Assembly: GCA_014898415.1 (NCBI GenBank)
Contig: RCTD01000017.1
Coordinates: 309,001 to 373,000, forward strand
From: Stromatinia cepivora
Lineage: Eukaryota > Ascomycota > Leotiomycetes > Helotiales > Sclerotiniaceae
Direction: 5' to 3'
DNA length: 64,000 bases
Shown here: one piece after another, positions 11,474-21,521 of the stretch
How the letters are laid out: the number at the start of each line of letters is the position of its first letter
How positions within the stretch are numbered: position 1 is the first letter of the stretch
The notes under the pieces: generated by a model
Databases searched by the model: none
Seen by the model: the letters and a program-made list of their open reading frames with translations, nothing else
What the model was told of the DNA's origin: nothing
Position numbers and translations under genes: made by a program

Positions 11474-12731
11474 GGTTTGTGTAATTGATGTTATGTTTAC
11501 TAGTTTCTAGGTTTGGGTACGAAGAAATTGTAATGAGGAAATAATTTTGAACTGACAGAAAAGAAAGATTCTTGGACAAGGGGGCCTTGATATAGGTTTT
11601 TAAACAACGCTAATCCCCAGTTCAAATGAAAATGAGGAGGTGAATCGAGGCGGGAAACTTTCCTCCACTCCAAAGGGGAATCTAGTGCAGAATTGAAGCC
11701 GCCATCTGGTCAAGAATGAGAGTAAGTATACTTTCACCCACCTGCAAATAACCTAGTTTCTGGAAAATATCGTTAATAACGTCATTCAACTATGAATCGA
11801 CAGTTGTGATGAGAGCTAACGCTATAGTGTGAGGTTTGGGGGATTAGGTCGCTCAGAGCCCGTTGCCATGAAGAAGCCAGTGGTAGACCAGTCGCTTTAG
11901 CGTCGGCATTTGATAAGCTAGGTAGATATCAATTTGGTCATATCGGTCGCCTTCCATTAGGAAGAAAATTGGCAGGAGACATGCGGAAGCACGAAGTATA
12001 ACTTGTGATTTTGCCTGCTGTAACGCGAGAGGTAGGAAGGCTCGACTTCTAACCTTCCTGCCAGAGAAGACCACACCCAGAACCATGTAGTTGTGGTTAC
12101 ATGTTCAATCCAATATTTGAAGTCGGGTTGAGCAAGAAATGCCCTAAGCCCATCACTTTAAACTTTCTAGTAGAACGTTTAGGGGAATGGATTTTGGTCT
12201 TTCTAAGAAGGACCGGATGCAAAGCGTGGGATGATATGAAGTCATTGAATCTGGAGCCCACGTTTTAGTTACAGACCAGCCCATATACTGAAAGCCAAAT
12301 GCCGACCTCATCAAAAGTTTACCATTGAAGTTAATAAAAAAAGTCCATCTACACAAGGTTTCAGGGCTCATGATAATTGTCAGTTAGTTGTCTTGGGATG
12401 AATTTACATTGAACAATTAACCCTAAATATTTTGATGTGCTGACATTTAATGGGATCCTATTGGTGCACATCAAATATGGGGAATGATGACTAATTAGAA
12501 TCCATGATGCTGATCAATCATGAACCTCGGAAAATTATAACTACTAAGTAAATATTTGAGCCAAAGCAATAGTATTAAACAATAAACAACAAACAACAAC
12601 CATTCGCCAATATACTCCAGCAATTTTCCATTTAAATCCAACAGCGCCGACACTATCATTGTCTTCTTCTAGCCATCGCATTCGAATTCCCTGATACCTC
12701 TCCAATTGAATTCAAATAACCCCTCCACAAC
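11474..12731. other. Intergenic, no gene seen
   Basis: Contains the probable promoter of the acidic-protein gene (just above 11473) and of the BolA gene (below 12732, with CAACAAACAACAACC and the C-rich start context CTCCACAACATGG). Two short minus-strand open frames near 11853-12371 were not accepted. Confidence 0.5.
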
Positions 12732-13292
12732 ATGGAAAATTCCGCCCTTGCCTGCCTGCGTTGTTTAGGGACTCGCGCTCCTCTTCGAAGTAAGTCGATT
12801 CTGAGATCCTCAAGTATGCACAGCGTAAAGAATTACGCCGCGGCGGAACAAAATATACGTTTATACTCTGTTACCGCGATCAATTCATCCCGCTCTGTCC
12901 CACGATGCCGAGCTCTTCACCCCTCATCCACACCACTATCCTGCCTTAGATTCTACAGCAGCGATTCACCATCCGCAATCAAAGGTACCGTCGGCTCCGG
13001 TGCAGAAGGCGTTGCACAGGAAGAAGCTCGCGCGGCAGATATACTTCAAGCTCCAGACCATCTCGATGAGGCAGAGAAGAAGATATGGAATAAATTATCC
13101 CACGAGCTTCAACCCACGAAATTACAGGTACAAGATATAAGTGGTGGATGTGGGAGTATGTATGGGATTGAGGTTGTGAGTGAAAAGTTTAGAGGTTTGA
13201 ATATGTTGAAACAACAAAGATTGGTTAATAAGGTTTTGGGGGAGGAGATCAAGGGGTGGCATGGTGTGCAGTTGAGGACTAGTGTGCCTTGA
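12732..13292 (+). CDS. BOL3: Mitochondrial BolA-like protein 3 (Fe-S cluster maturation)
   Basis: A single-exon gene of 186 aa. The first ~75 residues are rich in Arg, Ser and Ala with few acids (ending near CLRFYSSDSPS), as expected for a mitochondrial targeting sequence. A linker of ~55 residues follows, then the BolA domain from about residue 115. The signature SGGCGSMYGIEVVSEKF carries the conserved Cys, and the helix-turn segment LKQQRLVNKVLGEEIKGWHGVQL ends with the conserved His; the last residues RTSVP match BOLA3 ends. In this family the Cys and His contact a [2Fe-2S] cluster shared with a monothiol glutaredoxin, serving late assembly of mitochondrial [4Fe-4S] and lipoate enzymes. 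The ATG at 12732 has a good context (CAACATGG) and gives the targeting sequence. High confidence. Confidence 0.9.
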   Translation: MENSALACLRCLGTRAPLRSKSILRSSSMHSVKNYAAAEQNIRLYSVTAINSSRSVPRCRALHPSSTPLSCLRFYSSDSPSAIKGTVGSGAEGVAQEEARAADILQAPDHLDEAEKKIWNKLSHELQPTKLQVQDISGGCGSMYGIEVVSEKFRGLNMLKQQRLVNKVLGEEIKGWHGVQLRTSVP

Positions 13293-14926
13293 AGGGATGG
13301 GAAGTTGTTGGAAGGTGATTGGAGGATTATAGAGGGATATATATGTATAATGCGGTATGTGGCCGGTTGGTTGCATGGAAGAAATAATGCGGGTTGGAAT
13401 GAAATGAACCTGCATATCTAGAGGGTGAGCGGATCACACGTGCTAGTTGTATACTGTGGATCGAATAATTCCATTCATGAATGAAGAGAGTGAAGACTGA
13501 GAAGAAACATTTTCAATAAAATGGAGTTAACAATCAATCTCAGGGTTTTCCCCTCTCAATTCCCAGCAGCAAAACGAAGTTAATGCCATATATCGTCTTA
13601 GGGAAATGAACGATAGTCACGCATAGGCTTATGATGCCCAAATCCTGCAACCCTTATCCACATTCAACTTCCCAAAATTCATCCCAAAGTCCACCTTCGC
13701 TTATGAACTCTTGTTGCACATCTGCAATGAGCTGTATTGCTGTAGAAGCTTATCGACTCGACCTTAGGACTCGAACTAGCATCCCCAGCTCCACCTAATC
13801 ACCCTCTACAATCTCACATTTATATTCACCACCTGGCCGAATAGATTCTTCTGTATTTTGAAACGTCTTCTAACAAATAGCCGTCTGATCTTCATCTGGC
13901 CTACTCGCTAAGTCATTTTGCTGTATATCTCGGACAATATGGAGGTCAAATTGAGTGAATCCTATAGTGGCCGAGCAGGACTGAGGTTGCTAGGAGCTAA
14001 GTTGGATTAACTAGCATGTCAAAGCTAGTTAAATTGTAAGCAGCGTCGATTATATCTATTTTATCTCTAGTAGCACGAAAAAAAGCTCAAAATCATGCCT
14101 GAATAGCTCGAGGAGACACAAATTGTCAAATTAATATGTTCTCTTCTGCAAGAGATAGGCTTGCAGATAACTCGATGATGAGAGGCGCAACATAATTTCG
14201 TCTGCCATAAGTATGAGCGCCCTGTCTGATATTGAATAGGTAGGAACAGCTCGAAATGTGCTGTGCGAGCCATGATAAAACATGCCCATACATCGACAAC
14301 CCCGCTTCTGACAGCAGCATTTCGAGCCATAGAAAAAACAAGTACATTAACGCTAGCCCAAGACTATGTAGGCGCTACATCATTCTCATACCCATGGTCA
14401 AGTCATCGCTGAATTCGGCTATCGTTGCGAGAGCACTTGTACTGGCCCAGGGATGGGCTTTGAGAAGGCCGGTAAGGTATACTGATCCCGTCTTACTGCA
14501 TGCGGTATCCTGAAAGCGAGAAGTATACCCTTTAGATTTAGATATGCTAGGCAATTGTATGAGTATCGCTCAATTAGACGTTCCTAAACTGCATACTATC
14601 TCGAGGTTATTCATTTGGTTGTAGATAGCCTGTATTCCCCAACAATAGGTCAGGACAAGATAGCCGCCTTCGAGAAGACAATCCTGCCCGACTCTTCGGC
14701 AGCTTCCTTTGTTTTTGTTGCATATCGTAGATGACATAGAGTTATCTGATAACGATAGCTGAGAGCGAAGTTGAGTGCTGGTGGCGGTGAACCATTCGCT
14801 TTCTACAAGTACACTAGAAATAATCGATTCGGCTGCGTTCTCTTTAATGTGTCCGATTCTCTGACAACTTTACTTCTACTCTCTACTCTCTAGTCTACTC
14901 TTATTCCGAACTTTAGACTATGTCAT
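13293..14926. other. Intergenic between two convergent genes, no gene seen
   Basis: 3' flanks of the BolA gene and of the minus-strand esterase. Short frames near 14067-14513 occur on both strands but lack family similarity. GCTAGTTAA and its near-complement flank 14009-14030, a small hairpin. Confidence 0.5.
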
Positions 14927-16177
14927 CTACCGTCCCATATCTATCTCCCACTGCGTCTTAACAACATTCGCCATTTTATCAGGAGTTTGATCTGGAAACT
15001 TCTCGGAAATACACCTTGTTACTTCTTCGAAAAGAATTTCATAGCCTTCGCCACTGAAGTGTAGACCTGCGAGGCATGTATTAGTATATATATTGCATTT
15101 TATTCCGCCTTTCATTTGTGAACATAGGTCAATTAACTTACCATCATACAGCAATTTCGTGAGATTGGAATCCCTGCCATTTTCTTCTAGACCCGGCATT
15201 ATGGCCGGATCATCGCCCTCTTTCCATCTATTGAAAAATTAGCGTCATGAGCAACTTTCACTACATACATCAAACACCTCGTCAAAAGTCCGAGGATCAC
15301 AATCGAATCACCACATACCCACAAGCACCCATAAATGCACTCCACAGATCCACGACTCCAAGCCCCTCTTCCTCGCCAATCCTTCTCACTGCATCCCTAT
15401 ACTCCCTCGTATCTTTCACCCGTCTAGGCTCATCAGAATTTCCCCACTCACCATTCGTAACTCTGCAAGTCGCCTCGTCAACTGGCGCTGGCGTTACAAG
15501 TATGATTCTCGGTGCGTGAGCTTGAATGAGAGGATGAGAGATGATCGTCTTCATGTTTAGGATGAACTGGGGAAGAGGGACATATTGATTTGTGGAGGGG
15601 CCGCGGTTCAGATCATTGGCCCCGAAGAAGATGAGCTGACAGATGTCAGCTTTTTTTGTGGACTGGGTTGGAAACGTACTAAGAAACGAATTTTGGCCTG
15701 GGAGGGAGTGGGGAGGAATTGTGGGAGAACTTCGAGTGCGTGGTTGGTGTTGTAGGCACTACGCAAGTTGGTTAGTGAATATATCGAGATTTTTCTGAGT
15801 AAAGTCGTAGAGAACGAACCTGAAGCCCCGGTTTATGACGTCAAGTTTCCGAACATATGCTAGGAAAACATTAGCGAATCTTTTAGACCAGAGACTTGGG
15901 ACGGTGTTTCTCTCAATCAGTCGATCAAGAGTGATGTTACGGAGTATTGGAGTCATACCATTTTGAAGCGCAGATGCAAATGAGAACCCGTTAGGTATGT
16001 TTGAGCCCTGGATAATGCTATCACCTGGCGCGATACATCAGTATTGGATCTTTCCATCAATTCACTGAGATCCACCAACCAAACAACATAAACTGATCAT
16101 AAGGCGCCTGGTAGTTTTAGCATCAATAATTCATTTGACCCATGTGCCTGCTCCGAAGAACAGCGAACACTCACCAT
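14927..16177 (-). CDS. IAH1: SGNH/GDSL esterase, isoamyl-acetate-hydrolysing type (IAH1-like), eight exons
   Basis: Exons, highest first: 16177-16175, 16107-16080, 16024-15959, 15859-15820, 15758-15680, 15635-15319, 15227-15142, 15066-14927. They join in frame to 252 aa. All seven introns are GT...AG and 44-99 bp. Block I is MLFGDSIIQGSN (nucleophile Ser); next come LDVINRGFSAYNTNHALEVL, then LIFFGANDLNRGP (block III, G-x-N-D) and ILVTPAPVDE; the C-terminal catalytic Asp/His are in DGLHFSGEGYE. These match fungal IAH1-like SGNH hydrolases, which cleave acetate and other short esters in the cytosol. There is no signal peptide. The start is unusual: the first exon is only the ATG, directly followed by GTGAGT. 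That exon is the least certain part; the remainder is strongly supported by frame continuity and motif order. Confidence 0.85.
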
Positions 16178-16742
16178 TTCAATCTTCCAATATGTTCTTC
16201 TGAAAACTAACCAAGAAAAAAATGTACACAAATCGCTCAGGCACCAGAGTACTAAATACCCCCACACCAAAGTTTACCTAGAACCGACCGACGTCCAACT
16301 CACATCTGCATAAACGAGCAGCCTCTTATCTTGATAACTTACGATAGAAGCATTTATCCAGAAGAACTGATGATAAGTCCCGTATTTGGGTGATCTCAAT
16401 TTAGCCAGCATCCGATCCTTGCAACTTATCTTCTACCAATTGGGGGCAAGCATACCCCGCCTTGATTGTGGAGCCTGGGTAAGAGTTAATGTTCGTGATG
16501 ATTGCTGGATAACGTGAGTAGCAATAATCCTAACTTGATGGGAAAATTCCAGGTTACAAATTCGAAGTTTTTCCGAGCAGCAGAAGAATCATCCAAAAAT
16601 ACAAACCTCAGTACCGTGACTTCCAAAATACCCAAACCAGAAAACCTCCTAAATCTCAAAGACTGCCGACTTTCATTTCTGCTACGCGACTGCAGCTCCC
16701 CGAGTTAAACGCGCATGAAATGTCGACGGAAAAGATATCTCC
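16178..16742. other. Intergenic between esterase promoter and GH1 pseudogene
   Basis: Holds the promoter side of the minus-strand esterase. A 68-residue open frame at 16502-16708 has no recognisable similarity and may be decayed sequence next to the pseudogene. Confidence 0.4.
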
Positions 16743-17622
16743 AACTGTGACAAAATTGGCCACACTCCCGGAAAAATAAAGGATCCCAGTACCTGTGACG
16801 ATTCAGTTCTCTCCTACTCCAAAGCAGTCGAAGATGTTGCTCTTATGAAACCATATGGCGTCAAAACAGGTCGATTTTCGCTTTCTTGATCGCGAGCTAT
16901 TCCTCAAGACTTTGGGGAGAGATATGGTGGAATGTTGAATGAGAAGAAATACACTCCTGATTTTGTGAGTTACGGGAGGGTATGTTTTGAAGCTTTAGGT
17001 GATAGAGTTAGGCATTGGATTATTTATAATGATCTCGGTATCTATACACTGGCGGGGTACGCAGCGGGCGTACATGGGCCCTGGACGATCATCAAAGCGA
17101 GAATTGATGAAGAAGGAGATTCGTGCACGGAGCTATTATGATCGCATTGCATGGAAACTATCCAGAGCATGCGATGAGGATAATCCATTGGATGTGAAGG
17201 CCGCGGAAAGAGCGAGAGGATTTGAGATCGCATAGTTTGCAGATCCAGTGTGCAAGTCGGGCAGTTATCCAACTAGTATGCGTGCGCAGCTTGGTGATCG
17301 ATTGCCAAAGTTTGGAGAAGAGAATCTAAATTGGTTTTGAGTTCTTTGAGGGGTACATTGGTGCACTAACAACGGCTGTGAAAGAGGACGGAGTCAACAT
17401 TAGATCGTACTTAGCATGGAAATTTACGAGTAATTGGGTTGAGTTTTGCAAAATTCCAATGATCATGCGTAACTAACTGGAAATTTAGAATGAGCGGCGG
17501 GATTAAGTGATATATTTGGCGTGACGTTTATAAACTTTGAGTCGAAAGAGAACAGAGGTTACCCGAAGGAATCCGCAACTGTTACCAAGGAGCTATTTAC
17601 CAATATGATTCAAGGTAAATAA
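16743..17622 (+). pseudogene. Broken GH1 family beta-glucosidase
   Basis: Pieces of a GH1 glycosidase can be read in order: HTPGKIKDPSTCDDS, VEDVALMKPYGVKTGRFSLS, then a stop where the family has Trp (SWSR), an internal deletion, then YGGMLNEKKYTPDF, GDRVRHWIIYNDLGIYTLAG, the frame-shifted ALHGNYPE, then DNPLDVKAAERARGFEIA, a stop where the family has Trp (EIAWFADP), MRAQLGDRLPKFGEEN, and near the end FGVTFINFESKENRGYPKESA. The acid/base motif TFNEP is changed to IYNDL, and the nucleophile motif TENG is not found. Lesions therefore include at least two Trp-to-stop changes (G to A), a frameshift, and deletions. GH1 enzymes release glucose from cellobiose or glycosides; this copy cannot. Confidence 0.85.
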
Positions 17623-18078
17623 TATGGGAACAATGCATTTGAATCGAGCGCAGGTGACTAGAGATAGGGGAAGTAATTAAAGTATGCGGTGGTCTCCAAT
17701 ACGGTTAATCTCCACAGCCTTACCATCCGGAAGTGCAATTTTCACCTCATTCCTCTGTTTCAAGTGTACCCGGATCTTCGTCAGTACGCCTTTAGTACAA
17801 ACAATATCAAATTCTGGTCCATTCTTTGCTCACTCAGCTCTTCTGATTTCCACACCTTAGGACATGCCGGTAGGAGTTGAATGGTCTCCAAGAGATGTGA
17901 TTGTGGCAGCATTTCACACTACCGGCACATCCTGAGAGATTGCCTTCAATATAGAACAGAGGACGAAGATCCAGTAGGTTGGACAAAGTACTGTTCTTCA
18001 ATAACTTATCTATATGCTCCAGAAAATTTTCTGCGTCGCCTAATCTGGCGTGGAGTGACGAGCTGGGATTTTAACAAC
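17623..18078. other. Intergenic, possible old LINE scrap
   Basis: Two consecutive plus-strand frames (17689-17880 and 17881-18090) include a CDCGS...HYRHILRDCLQY motif that vaguely resembles the Cys/His tail of fungal LINE reverse transcriptases. The rest does not match, so no call is made. Confidence 0.3.
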
Positions 18079-18252
18079 TCAATTACATGAGTGACTGTAG
18101 TGAGCTTCTCTGTGATTCTCGAAGCCACCGGATGCTTGAGCGGCACCAGATGGACGAGCACCAGTTGGGGCAGCATCATCGAAACTGGAAGATTGGCCAG
18201 CTACGAGAGGAGCGACGAGGAAAGCAGCGGCGATGATCTTTGAGAAATGCAT
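18079..18252 (-). CDS. Small secreted protein, 57 aa
   Basis: The minus-strand frame starts at 18252 (context AAAATGC) and stops with TGA at 18079-18081. Residues 1-19 form a clear signal peptide: MHFSKII, a hydrophobic core AAAFLVAPLVA, and a likely cleavage after VAG. The mature part is about 38 residues, rich in Ser, Ala, Gly and Pro (SSSFDDAAPTGARPSGAAQ), ending HYSHSCN with a single Cys. No family is recognised. It sits 370 bp from the divergently transcribed aldolase gene. Effector or surface-coat roles are possible for such proteins in fungi, but nothing in the sequence decides this. The ORF could be the first exon of a longer gene, though no good donor site was seen. Confidence 0.55.
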   Translation of the reverse strand: MHFSKIIAAAFLVAPLVAGQSSSFDDAAPTGARPSGAAQASGGFENHREAHYSHSCN

Positions 18253-18622
18253 TTTGATGATTTGTCTAGAGTTGAAAATTTGAACTTTTCATTTTCAACG
18301 ACAAAGAAATATCAAGGTTATTGTAATTCTTGACCCATTAAGGCTTTGTACATGATATCCTTGTCAACCCAAATATATATAGGAAGGTAGTCCGAAACAC
18401 TTTCCCTGTGGCGGGGTAATAATCCACCCCACCAAATCGGAACGGCTCGGGACAACCCTAGTCGGAGAAACTCCACTGTTGATTCAATCATCGTCATATC
18501 ATCAGAGCGCTTTCAATTAATAAGTACTGAGTAGGTAGAATCTTACATTCTTATTACTATCTTGCCTTTTTTTTTGGCATTTCATCTTCCTCATATATCA
18601 TACTAAACCAGACTTGTACATA
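18253..18622. promoter_or_regulatory. Shared divergent promoter region
   Basis: 370 bp between the start codons of the small secreted protein (leftward) and the aldolase (rightward). It contains AATATATATAGG near 18371, usable as a TATA-like element for the leftward gene, and C/T-rich sequence before the aldolase start. Sharing of control elements is inferred from position only. Confidence 0.4.
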
Positions 18623-19627
18623 ATGGCAAATTCTATGAAAGATAATAAAGCAATTCGAATGCTTCAAGCAGCAGAAGATGGGGGGTATGGTGTTGTAGGA
18701 GTAGTCTCCGTACGTACATTTCGCAACAAAAGAAACTCTCTCTCTTTCCCTCCCTAGCATATAACTAACTTTCTATATCTCAGTACAACCTCGAAACTAT
18801 AACCGCCGTCGTTCGCGCTGCAGAACGAAAGCGTTCCCCTGCACAAATCCTACTCTTCCCATGGTCCCTTCACTACTCCCCGCTCTTAATCCATCTTGCA
18901 GCCACCGCGTGTCGAACCGCCACTGTACCCATAGTTCTACATATGGACCACGCACAATCTGAAGAGGAAATCCTCGCCGCTGCTGATATGGGACTTTTTG
19001 ATAGTATAATGGTAGATATGTCGCATTATGAGAAAGAGGAAAACCTAGCCAAGACCCAGAAGTTGACCAAGATTCTGAGGGAGAAAGGCATAGCTGTTGA
19101 GGCGGAGTGTGGACGGATTAATGGGGGTGAGGATGGAGTGAAGGATACGGGGGATTTGGAAGGGTTACTTACGACTCCTGAGGAGGCCATTAAGTTTGTG
19201 GATACAGGGGTAGATTTTTTGACGCCAGCTTTTGGGAATGTCCATGGAAATTATGGTGGGGTGGAGAATATTAAGTTGGATTTTGAAAGGTACGTACACC
19301 ATATTTCTTTGAGATGCATCTTTATTGGGATATATCTGACTGACGCGCGTTTACAGACTCGAAAATATAAGAAAAGCTACAAATGGTCGAGTACGTTTGG
19401 TTCTCCACGGCACTAATACATTCCCCGATGATATAATGAGAGAGTGTATAAAAGGAGGGATGACACGATGTAATCTGAATGATTTGGTTCTAAACACGTA
19501 TAACAAGTATGTAGCAGAAAATACGGGAAAAGTTCCTCTGACGGAACTTATGGAGAAGGGCACAAGTTTGATTCAGGAATTGATCGAACATCAGATGGAT
19601 ATTATGGGATCGACTGGGAAGGCATGA
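18623..19627 (+). CDS. Class II (metal-dependent) aldolase, fructose/tagatose-bisphosphate aldolase-like
   Basis: Exons 18623-18709, 18784-19289 and 19357-19627 join in frame to 287 aa, the usual length of the short class II aldolases (GatY/KbaY/Fba type). Motifs in order: VVGVVSYNLETITAVVRAAE near the start; LHMDHAQS at residues 81-88, where D84 is the catalytic acid and H85 a zinc ligand; EAECGRINGGEDG, the family AExGRxxGxED block; FGNVHGNY, with a zinc-binding His; LVLHGTNTFPDD, with the third zinc His. The family usually has HGGSG here; this protein has HGTNT, so the phosphate-binding residues differ and the substrate may too. The enzyme class cleaves ketose 1,6-bisphosphates to triose phosphates in the cytosol. 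It is unlike the longer class II aldolase of fungal glycolysis, so an accessory catabolic role is more likely. Confidence 0.85.
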
Positions 19628-20315
19628 GTGCAGTGATAGCAGAAGTTAATGAAATAAATAGACATTTGGTAGGTTTGTGCCGATTTGAGTGTGAATGATT
19701 GTGTCTTGGAGTAAGTGCGCTGTGGCTCCCTTTGGTAAGTGCTTGGGGAGAAAGTCTAATTATGATCACGGTATCATCCTTCCTTTTAGTATTTTCGCCG
19801 ATAGTGAGCTAGAGCTGCACAATCTCACCAGAAAATTATCTTTCCCTGAAAACTCACTCCAGATCTTACATCTATATTCAATCCACCAAACACAATGCAC
19901 AACATTATCACATCATATAACATCACAAACACTAGCAAGTTCAAATGTGGGGAGCAAAATACCATTATCTATCGACTAGCCTCCTCATGCAATCAAAAAG
20001 ACCACATTCGCAGAAGCCACAGAAGCAGAAATAAACGGCCCTCCGTCATCAACATGAAAAATAATAACCCATCCGAAATCCGTGAATGCAATGCAATTTG
20101 AAATCACAGCTTCTTATGAAATAAAACCCCCAGCTCCCGCATTGCTTCTGTGCGTCCTGTCCATCCATGTGTATCCTACCATGTCATGCCCATAACGAAT
20201 GTCTTCAGTACCGAAATCCTGAAATTAGAGGAGAGCGCGATGTGAGGAGGAAGCCGAAAAATGTTGACAAGCAAGCAACGAAGCAAAAGGAGCAAGACGA
20301 AGAGAAAAGTCAAGT
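19628..20315. other. Intergenic between convergent aldolase and GH16 genes
   Basis: 3' flanks of both genes. Short frames at 19695-20101 have no similarity to known proteins. No other feature seen. Confidence 0.5.
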
Positions 20316-21521
20316 CTATTGATAGATCTTGACAGAATTGACAAGCCAGTATGCATCGTCGAAGGCGTGGGGGACCTTGGCGACGTATTCTTGACAGGTC
20401 GAATAGCCGGTCTTTGCGGGACAATCGGACCACGCGGACCAGGCTTGACCGCCGGCTCCAGCGCCGCAAAAGGTCGTGTCGAAGTACTAAGTAGGATTTA
20501 GTTTGATTTGACTTCATAAGAAAGGAGGAGTGGAGTAGGGTTGAGGATGGTATGAAGAGGAATAATGAAAAGAGATTGAGATGAGAAATAGATGAAGACT
20601 TACGACCGTCTGAGCCGCGAAATTAGCATCAATATCACAACCACCATTCGCACTGTCGAAATTCGCAGTAGGCAAACCCCACTTTGTTGGATCCGGAGTA
20701 CCAGCGTTGATATCAGCAGGAATCTTGCTGCGTGAGAAGAACCAAACTCGGATAAAGGTGGAGGTCCACTGCATGGCATAGACACCACCACCGTTCTTAT
20801 TGAAAGGTGTTCCGTAGGAGTCTGCGCTAGATTGAATAGAACATCCTGCACCACTGCCTAGTTGACAATTGGTATTGCCGTTGTTGAGACGGCCGAGCTG
20901 AGCAGTCTTGGGAGAGTTAAAGGTGCAGGACTTTTCCGTGTGGAGAGAGATGAAGGCTTGGGTGATGTCGTTGGAGCCTTCGAGGATATCAATTTCACCA
21001 TATGGAAGATCGTGACCATTACGAATGGTCCAGCTAGCGAGTAGGTTAGCTGCTGGTGCTAATGTTGTTTGGGGATTAAATGGATTGTGGATACTTACAA
21101 ACCGGGCCATGTACCACAGTCGCTACCGGGCATATGGGCGAAATCACCAATGAGAATACCATGGGTAAACTCGTGAACTGATTCCACCCAGATGCTATTG
21201 CGCTTTCCACTGACAGTATCGGAGAGAACAGTGGTATTATCAACACCCATGTAAACCTGGTTACCGATGACCTTGGTCAAACCAAGCTTCTGCGCATCAG
21301 CTAAAGAGACATAGTTGACATTTCCATGGGTAGGGTCAGGAAGCTAGATCGAAGTTAGTCCCTCTTTTAGATCGAAGATATGTTTGGGAAATACTGACAT
21401 TCTCATAGATGAATGAAGTGAACCAATTGGTATGATCATAATTATGAACCAACTTGTATCCGCTCGTCAACGAGGCCAGACAGGAAAACGCACAAAGGAT
21501 GGAAAGTGCAAGAGATTGCAT
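20316..21521 (-). CDS. Secreted GH16 glycoside hydrolase (beta-1,3(4)-glucanase type)
   Basis: Exons 21521-21399, 21343-21099, 21033-20604 and 20486-20316 join in frame to 322 aa. The first intron uses a GTCAGT donor. The signal peptide is MQSLALSILCAFSCLASLTSG. The mature start YKLVHNYDHTNWFTSF, then DPTHGNVNYVSLADAQKLGL, leads to the catalytic block PYGEIDILEG near residues 133-142, the GH16 pattern E-x-D-x-x-E in which the first Glu (about 136) is the nucleophile and the second (about 141) the acid/base. Later GVYAMQWTSTFIRVWFF and GGCDIDANFAAQTV are typical of fungal laminarinase-like GH16 enzymes. Both catalytic residues are present, so the enzyme is probably active on beta-1,3 or mixed-linked glucans of plant or fungal walls. 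No C-terminal GPI signal is seen. Confidence 0.9.

Noticed and set aside
11853..12371. Two minus-strand frames of about 75 codons
   Set aside because: No recognisable similarity, no splice joining them in a sensible way, and no codon-use support that I can see.
17689..18090. Possible LINE reverse-transcriptase tail (CDCGS...HYRHILRDC)
   Set aside because: Only one short motif fits, the sequence on either side does not, and there is no RT or endonuclease nearby.
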